From positions 1 to 33,077 of the forward strand of contig CAZLQD010000007.1 of assembly GCA_964561605.1 (NCBI GenBank): DNA of 33,077 nt, written 5' to 3'. Under the pieces are notes generated by a model. That model had not been told where the DNA came from. It did no database searches and saw only the letters and a program-made list of their open reading frames with translations. A program made the position numbers and the translations under genes. Position 1 is the first letter of the stretch. Every line of letters starts with the position of its first letter. Positions 7,959-16,762 of the stretch are shown here, one piece after another. This DNA is from JALUZX01 sp964561605. GTDB lineage: Bacteria; Planctomycetota; UBA1135; JALUZX01.

Positions 7959-9047
7959 CTACTCGTACTCCTTCGCCACTTCCTCCCCCCTGAGCACCCG
8001 GAGTCCACCCATGGCGAGGGCCTCCAGCTCGGCCTCGCCGGGAAGGACCAGAACGGGGGCGATCCACTCCACGCGGGACCGGATGAGCTCCACCAGGCGC
8101 TCGTCCTTGGCCAGCCCCCCCGTGAGGACCAGGGCATCCACCTTCCCCTCCAGGACGGCGGCGCAGGCCCCGATCTCCCGGGCCGTCTGCCACGCCATGG
8201 CCCGGATCACCAGGGCGGCCTCGGCGTCGCCCTCGTCGGCCCTCCTCCAGGCCTCCCGGATGTCGTTGGTGCCCAGGTAGTTCACCATGCCGCCTTTTCC
8301 GGTGAGGAGTTTTTGAAGCTCGAGCTTGTTGTAGGCGAAGGACAGGGTGAGCTGGATGAGGTCCCATGCGGGGAGGCCCCCGGTGCGCTCCGGGGCGAAC
8401 GGCCCGTCCCCGTTGAGGGCGTTGTTCACCTCCACCACCCTGCCCCCGAGGTGGGCTCCCACGCTGATCCCCCCTCCCATGTGGGCCACGACCAGGCGGG
8501 CCTCGCCGTAGTGCTTGCCCAGCCGGGCCGCGGCCTTGCGGGCCATGGCCTTGTGGTTCAAGGCGTGGAAGATGCTCCTCCTGGGAATTTCCCGCAGGCC
8601 CGAGAGGCGCGCCTCGGGGACGAGCTCGTCCACCACGACGGGATCCACGATGAAAGCCGGGATCCCCGCGGGTTCGGCGATGCTGTGGGCGATGACCGCC
8701 CCCAGGTTGGAGGCGTGCTCGCCGTGCTCGCCGGCCCTCAGCTCGGAGAGCATCTTCTCGTTGACCCTGTAGGTCCCGCCCACGATGGGCTTGAGGAGAC
8801 CGCCCCTTCCGACCACGGCCGAAAGATCCTTTGGTTCGTAACCGGACTTCTCGAGGAAGGCCAGCACCTTCTCCCTGCGCATGTCGAACTGCTCGATCAA
8901 GTGCTTGAAGGGAGCCAGCTCCTCCACGGAGTGGCTGATCGCCTCCGAGGCCAGGGGCTCCTCCCCCCTGAAGAGGCCCGTCTTCGTGGAGGTGGAGCCC
9001 GGGTTGACCGCGAGGATCAGCGGTTCGTCCCTCTTTTCCCCGCCCAT
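7959..9047 (-). CDS. buk: Butyrate kinase
   Basis: This 362-residue ASKHA-fold kinase should make ATP and a short-chain acid from the acyl-phosphate produced by Ptb. It has the phosphate-1 loop LILAVNPGSTSTKTGLF at the N-terminus, the HMGGGISVGAHLGG segment, NALNGDGPFAPERTGGLP, and the C-terminal adenosine motif VLTGGLAKDERLVE. Length fits the Buk family (about 355-360). The start is the ATG at 9047, which overlaps the stop of the upstream dehydrogenase-like gene as TGATG; a longer frame upstream is a shadow. Branched-chain fatty acid kinases belong to the same family, so isobutyrate or isovalerate are possible substrates, consistent with the branched-chain genes elsewhere in the window. Confidence 0.9.
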   Translation of the reverse strand: MGGEKRDEPLILAVNPGSTSTKTGLFRGEEPLASEAISHSVEELAPFKHLIEQFDMRREKVLAFLEKSGYEPKDLSAVVGRGGLLKPIVGGTYRVNEKMLSELRAGEHGEHASNLGAVIAHSIAEPAGIPAFIVDPVVVDELVPEARLSGLREIPRRSIFHALNHKAMARKAAARLGKHYGEARLVVAHMGGGISVGAHLGGRVVEVNNALNGDGPFAPERTGGLPAWDLIQLTLSFAYNKLELQKLLTGKGGMVNYLGTNDIREAWRRADEGDAEAALVIRAMAWQTAREIGACAAVLEGKVDALVLTGGLAKDERLVELIRSRVEWIAPVLVLPGEAELEALAMGGLRVLRGEEVAKEYE

Positions 9048-10162
9048 CAGAGTTTTCCTTTCCCCGCAAACGGAATGAGGCGGTCCTCGATCACCTTCCC
9101 CTTCCACACGTAGACCGCCCGGCGGAGGGATTCGCTCCGCTCCAGGGCCGAGAGGTCCTCGAATTCGCCGATCTGGTGGAGGAATGGGGTCAGGGCCGAG
9201 CAAAGGGCCCGCGAGGCCGTCCTGGGCACCGTGGCGGAGATGTTGGGCACGCAGTAGTGGGTCACGCCGAACTCCTGGAAGACCGGTTCCCTGTGGGAAG
9301 TGACCCGGCTCGTCTCCACGCCACCGCCCTGGTCGATGGAGGCGTCGATGATCACCGAGCCCTGCTTCATGGACTGGACCATCTCCTTCGTCACGATGGG
9401 GACCATGGGACTCGCCACCAGGTTGGCCGCGCAGACCAGGACGTCGGCGTACCTGGCCACCCGCTTCAAGGTGAGGGGGCTGGACTGGATGGTGTTCACC
9501 CGGAAGTGGAGGAACCTCTCGGCTTCCCTGAGCCGGTCCAGGTCGAAGTCGAGCAGGTCCACCTGGGCGCCGGCCCCCAGGAAGCCTTCAGTGGCCCTCA
9601 GGCCGAGGGTGCCTGCGCCGATGACGGCCACGTTGGCCGGAGGCTGGCCGGTCATTCCGGCGAGGAGGATCCCCCGGCCGGCCTCCCTGGCCTGTAGATA
9701 CCAGGCGGCGATATGGGGGAGCATCGCGCCTGCGATCTCGCTGATGAGTGTGAAGACAGGGCAGGTGCCGTTGGGGGAAGTCAGGAGTTCCATGGCCACG
9801 GCCGTGGCCCCCGTGGCGGCCACATTCTGGGCCGTCTCCTTCTCGTCCAGGCCGTACTGGAGCAGGGAGATGACGAGCTGGCCCGGCCGGAGGAGGCCCA
9901 GGAGCCTGTCCCCCGGGGGGGCGACCCTCAGGATCACCTGGGAGCGGCGAACCACCTCGTCGAAGGAGTGGAGGACCCGCCCCCCTTCCCTGGCGAATTC
10001 CTCGTCCTGGAACCCGCTGCCCTCTCCGCCCAGGCCCGCTTCTACGTAAACCTGGTGTCCCGCCTGCACCAGGGAGCCCACGCCGCAGGGGCACAGGGCG
10101 GTCCGGAACTCCCTGAAGCCCGAGCTCTGGAAGCCTGTGTTCTGGGTCAAACCAAAGATCAT
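9047..10162 (-). CDS. Divergent alanine dehydrogenase/PNT-family protein
   Basis: This 371-residue protein matches the alanine dehydrogenase/transhydrogenase N-terminal family along its length. It has an NAD-binding Rossmann motif (VAVIGAGTLGLRATEGFLGAGA, about residues 178-199), the IIDASIDQGGG segment holding the usual catalytic Asp, and the NISATVPRTASRAL segment. The substrate-binding Arg is kept (R20 in EFRTALCP). The lysine of the usual VKEP motif is A81 here and the catalytic histidine of the LHLA motif is Q102. It may therefore act on another substrate or be inactive as alanine dehydrogenase. It is the first gene of the ald-like/buk/ptb operon, with GGTGGAG before the ATG. In Bacillus the ptb-buk cluster contains leucine dehydrogenase, so an amino-acid-linked role is a reasonable guess. 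Confidence 0.75.
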   Translation of the reverse strand: MIFGLTQNTGFQSSGFREFRTALCPCGVGSLVQAGHQVYVEAGLGGEGSGFQDEEFAREGGRVLHSFDEVVRRSQVILRVAPPGDRLLGLLRPGQLVISLLQYGLDEKETAQNVAATGATAVAMELLTSPNGTCPVFTLISEIAGAMLPHIAAWYLQAREAGRGILLAGMTGQPPANVAVIGAGTLGLRATEGFLGAGAQVDLLDFDLDRLREAERFLHFRVNTIQSSPLTLKRVARYADVLVCAANLVASPMVPIVTKEMVQSMKQGSVIIDASIDQGGGVETSRVTSHREPVFQEFGVTHYCVPNISATVPRTASRALCSALTPFLHQIGEFEDLSALERSESLRRAVYVWKGKVIEDRLIPFAGKGKL

Positions 10163-10248
10163 GGCCGCTCTCCACCCCCTTCCGGTCCCCCTTACAGACC
10201 CGGAACGTCCCGAGGAGGCCGGGAATTGCCCGGGCCGCCGGCCCGCTC

Positions 10249-10277
10249 GTGCTTTCCCGGCCCGGCCCGGGTAGAAT
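10249..10277 (+). promoter_or_regulatory. Weak candidate promoter for the hydrolase-acd-icmF operon
   Basis: TAGAAT at 10272-10277 matches five of six bases of a -10 box, and GTGCTT sits 17 nt upstream as a poor -35. It lies 38 bp before the ATG of the first rightward gene in a 152-bp divergent gap. Confidence 0.22.
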
Positions 10278-10314
10278 GCCCGGTCCGTTCGGTTTTTGTT
10301 TTGGAGGCGATTGC

Positions 10315-11178
10315 ATGGATCCGCTCTTTCTCCAGACCCGGGTCGGCTCTTTCCAGGTGACCCTCCTCCAGGATGGACACTACCGCCTCGACGGGGGGGC
10401 GATGTTCGGCGTGGTGCCCAAAGTGGTCTGGGAGAAACGCTATCCCGCCGACGAGCTGAACCGGATCCGCATGGGCCTGGACTCCCTCCTGGTTCGGACC
10501 CCCGACGCCCTGGTCCTGGTCGAGGCCGGGATCGGGTCGGCCCTGGGGGAAAAGGAGGTCCAGATGTTCGCCGTGGAGCAGCCCCATCCCCTTCCCGGGA
10601 GGCTCCGGGCCCTGGGGGTCGCCCCGGAAGACATAGACCACGTGGTCCTGACCCATCTCAACTTCGACCACATCGGCCACTGCACGAAGAAGCTTCCAGA
10701 GGGGACCTTCGCCCCGACCTTCCCGAAGGCCCGTTACCACGTGCAGGAGGAGGAGATGAAGTTCGCCCTGGATCCCCCCAGAAGACTCAGGGCCAGCTAC
10801 CCCCTCACGGCCATCGAGCCCGTGACCCGGGCAGGCCTCTGGGACCTCCACCGGGGGGAGAAGGAGATCGTCCCGGGGATCCGCCTCCTCCCCACGGGAG
10901 GGCACACCCCGGGCCACCAGGTCGTCCTGGTCGAGTCGGAAGGGGAGACCCTGGTCTTCTGGGGGGACCTGGTTCCCACGAGCAGGCACCTGGATCCGGG
11001 TTACGGAATGGCCTACGATCTCTTTCCCCTGGTCGTCCTGGAGCAGAGGACCAGCCTCGTCGGCCGGGCCGCAGACGAAGGCTGGATCCACACCTTCCCC
11101 CACGAACCCGAGATGCATTTCCTTCGCGTGAAGCGCGGCAAGAAGTATTTCGAGACAGAGCCGATCGAACCCGCATGA
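10315..11178 (+). CDS. Metallo-beta-lactamase-fold hydrolase
   Basis: This 287-residue protein has the metallo-beta-lactamase fold. The metal-binding motif reads THLNFDHIGH (about residues 113-122), a HxNxDH variant of HxHxDH. The second ligand region is GGHTPGHQVVLVE (about 196-208), followed by the strand VFWGDLVPT supplying the bridging Asp. This arrangement occurs in lactonase- and thioesterase-like members, so a thioester or lactone substrate is possible; the sequence does not decide it. The ATG at 10315 is preceded by GGAGG at 7 nt, better than the in-frame upstream codon at 10249. It heads an operon with an acyl-CoA dehydrogenase (24 bp downstream) and icmF, which suggests a role in acyl-CoA metabolism, for example removing a dead-end thioester. 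Confidence 0.78.
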   Translation: MDPLFLQTRVGSFQVTLLQDGHYRLDGGAMFGVVPKVVWEKRYPADELNRIRMGLDSLLVRTPDALVLVEAGIGSALGEKEVQMFAVEQPHPLPGRLRALGVAPEDIDHVVLTHLNFDHIGHCTKKLPEGTFAPTFPKARYHVQEEEMKFALDPPRRLRASYPLTAIEPVTRAGLWDLHRGEKEIVPGIRLLPTGGHTPGHQVVLVESEGETLVFWGDLVPTSRHLDPGYGMAYDLFPLVVLEQRTSLVGRAADEGWIHTFPHEPEMHFLRVKRGKKYFETEPIEPA

Positions 11179-11202
11179 GAGTCTTTTGAAAGAGAGGTCC
11201 CC

Positions 11203-12360
11203 ATGGATTTCGAGTTGAACGAACAACAGCAGATGATCCGGGACATGGCCCGGAAGTTCGCCGACGAGAGGGTCGCCCCGCTGGCAGAGAAGACGGACAA
11301 GGAACACGCCTTCCCGGCCGAGATCATCCGGGAAATGGGCGAAATGGGGCTCATGGGCGTGGCCGTGCCCGAGGAATACGGCGGAGCGGGCATGGGATAC
11401 GTGGAATACGTCCTGGCGATGGAAGAGATCAGCCGGGCCTGCGCCTCCACGGGAGTGATCATGTCGGTGAACAACTCCCTCGTCTGTGACCCGCTCCTCC
11501 GTTTCGGAACGGAGGAGCAGAAGAAGAAATACCTGGTTCCCCTGGCCTCGGGCGAAAAGCTCGGGGCCTTTTCGCTTTCCGAGTCGGGCGCAGGATCGGA
11601 CGCCGCGGCCGTCTCCTGCCGCGCCAAGGAGGACGGCGACTCCTGGGTCCTCAACGGAACCAAGCTCTGGTGCACCAACGGAAACGAGGCGGACACCGTC
11701 ATCCTCTTCGCCTCCACCGACCCCGACAAGGGAAGCCGGGGGATCTCGGCCTTCATCATAGAGAAGGGCACGCCGGGCTTCTCCGTCGGGAAGCTCGAGG
11801 ACAAGCTCGGCATCCGGGGAACCTCCACGGCGGAATTCGTCCTGGAGGATTGCAGGATCCCCAAGGAGAACCTCCTCGGCGAGCGGGGACAGGGCTACAA
11901 GATAGCCCTGATCACCCTGGACGGCGGCCGGATCGGCATCGCCGCCCAGGCCCTGGGGATCGGGAAGGCCGCCCTGGACGCCGCCCGCAGGTTCGCCCAG
12001 GAGCGCCACCAGTTCGGCCAGCCCATCGCCTCCTTCCAGGCCATCCAGTGGATGCTGGCCGAGATGGCCACCGAGCTGGAATGCGCCAGGCTCCTCACCT
12101 ACGAGGCGGCGAGCCTCAAGGACGCGGGCAAACCCTTCACCATCTACTCGGCCATGTGCAAGCTCAAGGCCTCCGAGACGGCCTCCTTGTGCGCCAACAA
12201 GGCCCTCCAGATCCACGGGGGCTACGGCTACACCACGGACTATCCCGTCGAGCGCCACCTCCGGGACGCCAAGATCACCGAAATCTACGAGGGAACCAAC
12301 GAGATCCAGCGTCTCGTCATCGCCACCCTCGTGTTGAAAGGATTGCACGGTAAAGGATGA
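11203..12360 (+). CDS. Short-chain acyl-CoA dehydrogenase
   Basis: This 385-residue flavoprotein should oxidise a short or branched acyl-CoA to the 2-enoyl-CoA. It has all family landmarks: the N-terminal helical domain, FSLSESGAGSDAAA for FAD and substrate binding, the RHQFGQPIASFQAIQW helix, QIHGGYGYTTDYPVERHLRDAK, and the catalytic glutamate in EIYEGTNEIQRLVIA near the C-terminus. Length is typical (about 380). Its stop overlaps the icmF start by 4 nt (ATGA), so the two are probably translated together. Pairing with IcmF suggests butyryl-CoA or isobutyryl-CoA as substrate; the sequence alone cannot separate the subfamilies. Electrons would go to an electron-transfer flavoprotein, which is not encoded in this window. 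Confidence 0.92.
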   Translation: MDFELNEQQQMIRDMARKFADERVAPLAEKTDKEHAFPAEIIREMGEMGLMGVAVPEEYGGAGMGYVEYVLAMEEISRACASTGVIMSVNNSLVCDPLLRFGTEEQKKKYLVPLASGEKLGAFSLSESGAGSDAAAVSCRAKEDGDSWVLNGTKLWCTNGNEADTVILFASTDPDKGSRGISAFIIEKGTPGFSVGKLEDKLGIRGTSTAEFVLEDCRIPKENLLGERGQGYKIALITLDGGRIGIAAQALGIGKAALDAARRFAQERHQFGQPIASFQAIQWMLAEMATELECARLLTYEAASLKDAGKPFTIYSAMCKLKASETASLCANKALQIHGGYGYTTDYPVERHLRDAKITEIYEGTNEIQRLVIATLVLKGLHGKG

Positions 12361-15300
12361 GCGGAGAACGTTACCACCCCAAGCACCACATCAGGGTCGT
12401 CACGGCGGCATCACTCTTCGACGGCCACGACGCGGCGATCAACATCGTCCGCCGGGTCCTCCAGGACTCCGGGGCGGAGGTGATCCACCTGGGTCACAAC
12501 CGGTCGGCCGGCGAAGTCGTGGATGCCGCCGTCCAGGAGGACGTCCAGGCCGTGGCCGTGACCAGCTACCAGGGCGGCCACATCCGGTATTTCAAATACC
12601 TGGTCGATCTCTTCCGGGAGAAAGGGCTCTCCCACGTCAGGGTCTTCGGAGGAGGAGGAGGCACCATCCTCCCGGCCGAAATCAAGGAACTCGAGGCCTA
12701 CGGCGTGGCCAAGATCTTCTCCCCCGAGGACGGCAGGGTGATGGGTTTCGAGGGGATGATCGACCTCATCCTGGAGAAGTCGGACTTCAGCGTCCTCGAG
12801 AAGGGCTGGTTCGACCCTGCGGCCCTGGCCGCCGGAGATCCCCTCGCCCTGGCCCGGGCCCTCTCCGCCGTGGAGGAGGGCCGGGGGGAAGAGGCCCTGG
12901 AAGGTGTGAGGAAGGCCGCCGCCGGCGAAGGGCGGGCGCCCGTGGTGGGGATCACCGGGACGGGGGGAGCAGGCAAGTCCTCCCTGGTGGACGAGATCGT
13001 GAACCGCTTCCTGCAGCACTCGCCCGGGGGGAAGGTGGCCGTCCTGGCCATGGACCCCACCCGGAAGCGTTCGGGGGGGGCCCTCCTGGGGGACCGGATC
13101 CGCTTCAATTCCATGGATCCCGACAGGGTATTCTTCCGGTCCATGGCCACCCGGGGGGCGGGCCGGGAGGTGACCGACTCGGCCGTCCAGGCCGTGGAGC
13201 TCTTCCGCCGGGCCGGCTACGACCTGATCCTGGTGGAGACCTCCGGCATCGGCCAGGGGGATTCGGCCGTCACCGAGCTTGCCGACATGAGCCTCTACGT
13301 CATGACTTCGGAATTCGGCGCCCCCACCCAGCTCGAGAAGATCGAGATGCTCGACCAGGCCGACCTGGTGGCGATCAACAAGTTCGACAAGCCCGGCTCC
13401 CCGGACGCCCTGAAACACGTCAGAAAACAGGTTCGCCGCAACCACAAGGCCTGGGACATCCCGGAGGAGGAGCTTCCCGTGGTGGGGACCGTGGCGAGCC
13501 GGTTCCATGACAAGGGCGTGAACGAACTCTACCGGCGCATCCTGGGAATCCTGGGCGAGAAGACCGGCTTCGAGGTGGACGCGCCCTTCCCCTTCGAAAC
13601 GGACTGGGAGAACCAGCCCTCGGCGGCGCTGATCCCTCCCGACCGGGTCAACTACCTGGGCGAGATCGCACGCACGGTGAGGGAATACAAGGAGAAGGTC
13701 CGCCGTTCCGCCGAGAAGGTCCGCCGCGTCCAGGTCCTGGAAGAAGCCGCCCGGGCTCTCGGTGAGGGGCGTGGAGAAGAACTCCTCCGGGAGGCGGCCC
13801 GGGCGAGGGAGGAACTTCCGCCCGAGGTGAGGAAGGCCCTGGAGGAGTGGCCGGAATTGCGGAAACAATATTCCGGCAAGATCTTCCAGGCCAGGATCCG
13901 GGACAAGGTCGTGGAGTACGAACTCACATCCCGGACCCTCTCGGGCACGGACGTGCCCAGGGTGGTCCTCCCCCGCCTGGAAGACCGGGGGGAGGTGGTC
14001 CGCTACCTCTTCCTCGAGGGCGTGCCCGGGAGGTTTCCCTTCACGGCCGGAGTATTTCCCCTCAAACGCAAGGACGAGGATCCCAAGCGGATGTTCGCCG
14101 GGGAGGGGGGCCCCAAGCGGACCAACAAGAGGTTCCACTTCCTCTGCCGGGGAGAGAAGGCGAAGCGCCTCTCCACGGCCTTCGACTCCCCCACCCTCTA
14201 CGGCGAGGATCCCGACGAAAGGCCCGACATCTTCGGGAAGATCGGCGAGAGCGGGGTGAGCATCTGCACCCTTGACGACATGAAGGACCTCTACGCCGGG
14301 TTCGATCTCTGCGACCCCTACACATCGGTCTCCATGACCATCAACGGTCCGGCTCCCATCATGCTGGCCTTCTTCTTCAACACCGCCATCGACCAGCAGG
14401 TGGAGAAGTTCCGCAAGGAGAAGGGGCGGGAGCCCACCCCCGAGGAGCGGGAGGAGATCGAGGCCTACACCCTCTCGGTGGTCCGGGGCACCGTCCAGGC
14501 GGACATCCTCAAGGAGGACCAGGGACAGAACACCTGCATCTTCGCCGTGGACTTCGCCCTGAGGATGATGGGGGACATCCAGGAGTTCTTCATCGAGCAC
14601 AACGTCCGCAACTACTACTCGGTGAGCGTGAGCGGATACCACATCGCCGAGGCCGGGGCCACGCCGATCACCCAGCTGGCCTTCACCCTGGCGAACGGAT
14701 TTACCCTTCTCGAATACTACCTCGGCCGCGGCATGGCGGTGGACAAGTTCGCCCCCAACTTCTCCTTCTTCTTCTCCAGCGGCATGGACGCCGAGTACAC
14801 CGTGATCAACAGGGTGGCGCGGCGGATCTGGGCGGTGGCCCTCAAGGAGCGGTACGGGGCCAATGAGCGCTCCCAGAAGCTCAAGTCCCACATCCAGACC
14901 TCGGGCCGGTCGCTACACTCCCAGGAGATGGACTTCAACGACATCCGGACCACCCTCCAGGCCCTGCAGGCCCTTTGCGACCACTGCAACAGCCTGCACA
15001 CGAACGCCTACGACGAGGCCATCACCACCCCCACGGAGGAATCGGTCCGAAGGGCAATGGCCATCCAGCTCATCGCCCTGAAGGAATACGGCCTTACGAA
15101 AAATGAAAACCCTTGGCAGGGGAGCTACTTCTTCGAGTGGCTCACCGAGGCCGTCGAGGAGGCCGTCCTGGAGGAGTTCGAAAGGCTCAACCAGCGTGGA
15201 GGCGTCCTGGGCGCGATGGAGCTCCAGTATCAGAGGAGCAAGATCCAGGAAGAGTCCATGGACTACGAGAAGCTCAAGCAGAGCGGCGAGCTTCCCATCA

Positions 15301-15593
15301 TCGGCGTCAACACCTTCCTGAATCCCCACAAGCAGGGCGACGCCGTCGTGCCTCCCGACAAAGAGGTCGCCCGGGCCACCGACGAGGAGAAGCGGGAACA
15401 ACTCGAGAGGCTCCGGGCATTCCAGGCCCGCCACGCCCGGGAGGCCGGCCCGGCCCTGGAGCGGCTCAAGCAGGTCGCCGTCTCGGGGGGGAACATCTTC
15501 GCCGAGCTGATGAAGACCACCAGGGTCGCCTCCCTGGGCCAGATCACAAAGGCCCTCTACGAAGTGGGCGGGCGTTACCGCCGCAACATGTGA
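12357..15593 (+). CDS. icmF: Fused isobutyryl-CoA mutase (IcmF)
   Basis: This 1078-residue adenosylcobalamin enzyme interconverts isobutyryl-CoA and n-butyryl-CoA; some IcmFs also act on isovaleryl-/pivalyl-CoA. The order is that of IcmF. An N-terminal B12-binding domain (SLFDGHDAAINI with the cobalt-ligand His at about residue 24; GAEVIHLGHNRS) is followed by a MeaB-like G-protein chaperone. That domain shows the P-loop GITGTGGAGKSSL at about 197-209, then ETSGIGQGDSA and NKFDKPGS. The C-terminal mutase barrel follows. Within the mutase domain DQGQNTCIF carries Gln where methylmalonyl-CoA mutases have the carboxylate-binding Arg, and RFHFLCRG has Phe in place of Tyr. Both fit an isobutyryl-type, not methylmalonyl-type, substrate. 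Full length with no frameshift. Start overlaps the upstream acyl-CoA dehydrogenase stop. Confidence 0.95.
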   Translation: MSGERYHPKHHIRVVTAASLFDGHDAAINIVRRVLQDSGAEVIHLGHNRSAGEVVDAAVQEDVQAVAVTSYQGGHIRYFKYLVDLFREKGLSHVRVFGGGGGTILPAEIKELEAYGVAKIFSPEDGRVMGFEGMIDLILEKSDFSVLEKGWFDPAALAAGDPLALARALSAVEEGRGEEALEGVRKAAAGEGRAPVVGITGTGGAGKSSLVDEIVNRFLQHSPGGKVAVLAMDPTRKRSGGALLGDRIRFNSMDPDRVFFRSMATRGAGREVTDSAVQAVELFRRAGYDLILVETSGIGQGDSAVTELADMSLYVMTSEFGAPTQLEKIEMLDQADLVAINKFDKPGSPDALKHVRKQVRRNHKAWDIPEEELPVVGTVASRFHDKGVNELYRRILGILGEKTGFEVDAPFPFETDWENQPSAALIPPDRVNYLGEIARTVREYKEKVRRSAEKVRRVQVLEEAARALGEGRGEELLREAARAREELPPEVRKALEEWPELRKQYSGKIFQARIRDKVVEYELTSRTLSGTDVPRVVLPRLEDRGEVVRYLFLEGVPGRFPFTAGVFPLKRKDEDPKRMFAGEGGPKRTNKRFHFLCRGEKAKRLSTAFDSPTLYGEDPDERPDIFGKIGESGVSICTLDDMKDLYAGFDLCDPYTSVSMTINGPAPIMLAFFFNTAIDQQVEKFRKEKGREPTPEEREEIEAYTLSVVRGTVQADILKEDQGQNTCIFAVDFALRMMGDIQEFFIEHNVRNYYSVSVSGYHIAEAGATPITQLAFTLANGFTLLEYYLGRGMAVDKFAPNFSFFFSSGMDAEYTVINRVARRIWAVALKERYGANERSQKLKSHIQTSGRSLHSQEMDFNDIRTTLQALQALCDHCNSLHTNAYDEAITTPTEESVRRAMAIQLIALKEYGLTKNENPWQGSYFFEWLTEAVEEAVLEEFERLNQRGGVLGAMELQYQRSKIQEESMDYEKLKQSGELPIIGVNTFLNPHKQGDAVVPPDKEVARATDEEKREQLERLRAFQARHAREAGPALERLKQVAVSGGNIFAELMKTTRVASLGQITKALYEVGGRYRRNM

Positions 15594-15601
15594 AGCCCTG
15601 A

Positions 15602-15650
15602 CGGCCGGCGGGGGAAAGGGCACGGCGGAGGGCCCTTTCCCCCCGGCCGG
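15602..15650. terminator. Likely bidirectional terminator stem-loop
   Basis: A long imperfect inverted repeat lies between the convergent ends of icmF and a methyltransferase gene. A 12-bp arm (GGGGGAAAGGGC, ending at 15621) pairs with 15632-15643 around a 10-nt loop. After a 2-nt bulge a 6-bp GC extension follows. No clear T-run follows, but position and strength fit a terminator serving both genes. Confidence 0.5.
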
Positions 15651-15671
15651 GACAGGCGGGGCGGCCCCCTG

Positions 15672-16628
15672 TCAATCCAGGCCGGACATCCCCCTCTCCC
15701 CCTTTCCCTGCGTCGTCCCGGGAGCCCGGAAGAACCAGACTCCCTCTTCCGCATACCGGGCCTTTCCGGGCCGGCGGCACATCCACGTGTCCAGGCGGAC
15801 CAGGGCCGGCAGGAGGACCCGGAAGAGGAGCTTCACGGCCCGGGGTTTCATGAAGACGTAGAAGGCGTTGGCCAGGTGGCCGGCGAACAAGTGGAAGAAA
15901 CGTTCCTCCACGAGGGGATAGCCCAGTTCCTTCAAGACCTCGCCCACGGTCTTGTGCCCGCCGGCGAACTCCAGGCCGGCCGGGCTCTCACCCCTCAAGT
16001 CGAATCCGCCGCCGCCTTCCCCGGCCCGCCCGGCGGTCACCTCGGCGTAGAATTCCAGGTCGAAAAACCTCCCGAAGAGGCGGTTTCCCGCCAGGCGGGT
16101 CAGAAACCTCCTCAGCCCCGGCGGCATCCCCTCGTGGTTCGGCTCGGAGAAGAGCATGAGCCCACCCGGGCGAAGCAACCTTTCCACCATGGCAGGGAAG
16201 ACCTCCTCCAGGCCGGGCAGGTGGTGGAGGCTCCCGTTGGAGGCCAGGAGATCCACCCTCTCCCCCGGATCGAATTCCGTGGCGTCGGCGGCGAAGAAGC
16301 GGCACATCCCGCCAAGGCCCAGCCTTTCCGCCCTTTCCCGTGCTGCATCGATCTTCCTGGGCGAGAGGTCCACCCCCAGGGAGCGGATCCCCATGGCGGC
16401 GGCGGCGTGGCAGAACCAGCCGTTGCCGCACCCGATGTCCAGGAGACTCCCGATCTCCCGGCGGTGGCGGGCCAGGACCCTGCGGAGGTAACCGTATCTC
16501 GGAGCGACGATCCTGTCCGCCAGGGCCGGGACGAAACGCCAGTCGTGGGGCCGGGAATAGAGGAGGGAAATCTTCTCCTCGTGCTCGTCCCAGAACCGTG
16601 CTTCCCGTTCGTTCAGGTCACCTGGCAT
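15672..16628 (-). CDS. Class I SAM-dependent methyltransferase
   Basis: This 318-residue protein has a Rossmann-type SAM-binding domain. Motif I is SLLDIGCGNGWF (about residues 61-72), the acidic motif II is SLGVDLSPRKID, a post-motif is FFAADATEFDPGERVD, and SNGSLHHLPGLEEVF with LLRPGGLMLFSEPNHEG completes the UbiE/type-11 pattern. The C-terminal third (about 200-318) is hydrophobic in part (NAFYVFMKPRAVKLLFRVLLPALV) and may sit at a membrane. Such enzymes methylate quinones, lipids or glycan precursors; the substrate here is unknown. GGAGG precedes the ATG at 8 nt. It is monocistronic, convergent with icmF and divergent from the sigma factor gene. Confidence 0.82.
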   Translation of the reverse strand: MPGDLNEREARFWDEHEEKISLLYSRPHDWRFVPALADRIVAPRYGYLRRVLARHRREIGSLLDIGCGNGWFCHAAAAMGIRSLGVDLSPRKIDAARERAERLGLGGMCRFFAADATEFDPGERVDLLASNGSLHHLPGLEEVFPAMVERLLRPGGLMLFSEPNHEGMPPGLRRFLTRLAGNRLFGRFFDLEFYAEVTAGRAGEGGGGFDLRGESPAGLEFAGGHKTVGEVLKELGYPLVEERFFHLFAGHLANAFYVFMKPRAVKLLFRVLLPALVRLDTWMCRRPGKARYAEEGVWFFRAPGTTQGKGERGMSGLD

Positions 16629-16762
16629 GCGGAGGGGCCTCCCTGGATCCCCGCCCTCGGTCCGGCGGAGGATGAGGAAGATAAAGGGGATCCTCCTGCG
16701 GGAAAAGGCCGGGTTTCCGCCTGCCCCTGGTCAATCCTCCCGGGGGAAGGGAAAATGGAGGA

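Noticed and set aside
7033..9069. A 678-codon open frame spanning ptb and the buk region
   Set aside because: Only its last 301 codons are ptb; the upstream part is a shadow of buk in another frame and has no family features.
10192..12348. Very long antisense frame opposite the hydrolase and acyl-CoA dehydrogenase genes
   Set aside because: High GC leaves few stops; the product is low-complexity and the other strand holds a recognised enzyme in full length.
12357..15593. Methylmalonyl-CoA mutase
   Set aside because: The B12-binding and G-protein domains are at the N-terminus as in IcmF, and the carboxylate-binding Arg is replaced by Gln.
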